DNA of 7,764 bases from Variovorax sp. (lineage in GTDB: Bacteria; Pseudomonadota; Gammaproteobacteria; Burkholderiales; Burkholderiaceae_C), in contig JAQGLP010000138.1 of the NCBI GenBank assembly GCA_028292835.1, positions 1 to 7,764 on the forward strand, read 5' to 3'. The notes under the pieces are model-generated. The model had not been told where the DNA came from and did not search any database. It worked only from the letters and a program-made list of their open reading frames with translations. Each line of letters starts with the position of its first letter. Position 1 is the first letter of the stretch. Below, piece after piece: positions 6,566 to 7,764 of this stretch. Position numbers and translations under genes: made by a program.

Positions 6566-7764
6566 ATGCCTTCTTCGCGCAAAACCCCGCCTGCCGCCAA
6601 GGCCGCCGCCCGCAACACCTCCAGCCGCCCGGCGCACATTCCGGTCGATGCGGGATCCGACGCGCTGGCCCGCCAGGCGACCGACACCGAGGCGCTGGTG
6701 GCATCGATGCCCTTCAATGCGAACAAGCCGCTGGAGCAGGGGCGCGACAACGCGGTCGCGCCGCCCGAGGGCATCACCGCCGAGCCGCTCTCGGACGCCG
6801 TCACCGCCAGCACGCTGAGCGAAGCCAACCATTCGGACAAGACGGGCCGGGGCGCCACACCCGGCGTCAACGCCACCATCGACACGCTGGACCGGGTGCG
6901 CGTCGACTCCGGCGGCCAGCGGCTCACCACCAACCAGGGCGTGCCCGTCGGCGACAACCAGAACACGCTGAAGGCCAGCCTGCGCGGCCCGACGCTGCTG
7001 GAAGACTTCATCCTGCGCGAGAAGATCACCCACTTCGACCATGAGCGCATCCCCGAGCGCGTGGTGCATGCGCGCGGCTCCGGCGCGCACGGCTACTTCG
7101 AGGCCTACGACGCGCTGACGGAGCTGACGCGCGCCGCGCCGTTCCAGGAGAAGGGCAAGGTCACGCCGGTGTTCGTGCGCTTCTCGACCGTGGCCGGCGA
7201 ACGCGGCTCGGTCGACACCCCGCGCGACGTGCGCGGCTTCGCCGTCAAGTTCTACACCGACGAGGGCAACTGGGACCTCGTGGGCAACAACATCCCGGTC
7301 TTCTTCATCCAGGACGCGATGAAGTTCCCGGACCTGGTGCACGCGCTCAAGCCCGAGCCGCACCACGCCATGCCGCAGGCCGCCAGCGCGCACGACACCT
7401 TCTGGGATTTCGTCTCGCTGATGCCCGAATCCACCCACATGCTGATGTGGGCCATGAGCGACCGCACGCTGCCGCGCAGCTTGCGGATGATGGAGGGCTT
7501 CGGCGTGCACAGCTTCCGCATGGTGAACGCCCAGGGCCAGAGCAAGTTCGTCAAGTTCCACTGGAAGCCCAAGCTGGGCACCCACTCGCTGGTGTGGGAC
7601 GAGTCGGCCAAGATCCAGGGCGCCGACAACGATTTCCACCGCCGCGACCTGTGGGAGGCCATCGAGGCCGGCGAGTACCCCGAGTGGGAACTGGGCCTGC
7701 AGGTGTTCACCCAGGAAGAGGCCGAGAAGTGGAGCTTCGACATCCTCGACGCCACCAAGATCGT
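6566..7764 (+). CDS. katE: Large-subunit catalase HPII type, N-terminal 399 residues (3' end outside window)
   Basis: The reading frame opens at ATG 6566 and runs off the right edge. It encodes a monofunctional haem catalase that disproportionates hydrogen peroxide to water and oxygen in the cytoplasm. The core shows RGPTLLEDFILREKITHFDH, catalytic His168 in RVVHARGSGAHGYFE, catalytic Asn241 in LVGNNIPVFFIQDA, and the HPII-like stretch FHWKPKLGTHSLVWDE. The His-to-Asn spacing of 73 equals that of E. coli HPII (128/201). About 115 residues precede the TTNQGV motif, much longer than in small-subunit catalases and about 40 longer than E. coli KatE; this arm is Ala/Pro/Thr-rich with basic residues at its start. 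The haem-ligand Tyr and the C-terminal flavodoxin-like domain of large catalases would lie beyond the window and cannot be checked. The ribosome-binding site is weak (GAG at 6555–6557). The gene is divergent from the DUF2076 gene and shares its control region. KatE-type genes are often stationary-phase or stress induced. Confidence 0.95.
   Translation, partial: MPSSRKTPPAAKAAARNTSSRPAHIPVDAGSDALARQATDTEALVASMPFNANKPLEQGRDNAVAPPEGITAEPLSDAVTASTLSEANHSDKTGRGATPGVNATIDTLDRVRVDSGGQRLTTNQGVPVGDNQNTLKASLRGPTLLEDFILREKITHFDHERIPERVVHARGSGAHGYFEAYDALTELTRAAPFQEKGKVTPVFVRFSTVAGERGSVDTPRDVRGFAVKFYTDEGNWDLVGNNIPVFFIQDAMKFPDLVHALKPEPHHAMPQAASAHDTFWDFVSLMPESTHMLMWAMSDRTLPRSLRMMEGFGVHSFRMVNAQGQSKFVKFHWKPKLGTHSLVWDESAKIQGADNDFHRRDLWEAIEAGEYPEWELGLQVFTQEEAEKWSFDILDATKI

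Noticed and set aside
6347..7639. A 430-codon minus-strand open frame opposite katE
   Set aside because: It is antisense to the clear catalase frame, rich in His/Arg/Val/Gly, with no known motif.
1..7764. Search for a mobile element, CRISPR array, toxin–antitoxin or defence module
   Set aside because: No transposase, integrase, direct-repeat array, terminal inverted repeats or small two-gene module was seen; codon use looks uniform and the genes are mostly housekeeping.

Overview
The window is GC-rich chromosomal DNA with almost every base pair accounted for by protein genes. GC-rich third codon positions, a typical proteobacterial gene set and the close tkt–gap pair suggest a betaproteobacterium, most likely Burkholderiales/Comamonadaceae (Variovorax- or Acidovorax-like). 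That placement is inferred from sequence style and protein resemblance, not from a marker gene. No tRNA, rRNA, CRISPR array, transposase, phage gene or attachment site was seen, and nothing indicates a mobile or defence island.

Layout, left to right: (1) the 3' part of a + strand gene for a large, apparently extracytoplasmic beta-propeller-like protein of unknown function, cut by the left edge (2–1459). (2) A convergent, minus-strand sugar-1-phosphate nucleotidyltransferase resembling MurU (1473–2234); its stop codon lies inside a perfect hairpin between the two genes. (3) A 104-bp divergent spacer, then transketolase tkt (2339–4387). (4) A 138-bp GC-rich spacer, then glyceraldehyde-3-phosphate dehydrogenase gap (4526–5524) in the same direction, ended by a strong inverted repeat. 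(5) A minus-strand DUF2076 protein (5598–6350). (6) A 215-bp divergent spacer with nested inverted repeats. (7) The 5' part of a large-subunit, HPII-type catalase katE (6566 to the right edge).

The central pair is carbon metabolism: transketolase makes glyceraldehyde-3-phosphate from pentose phosphates and GAPDH oxidises it, so co-expression makes sense. The MurU-like enzyme would act in cell-wall sugar recycling or activation. The catalase and DUF2076 genes look like a separate stress or envelope pair sharing a control region. The longest stretch without a gene is 215 bp.

This is mainly a housekeeping region and no undescribed multi-gene system is evident. The best candidate for novelty is the unrecognised propeller-like protein at the left edge. 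Smaller points of interest are the intergenic hairpins, a transketolase insertion, an extended catalase N-terminus and a MurU-like gene with no kinase partner in view.
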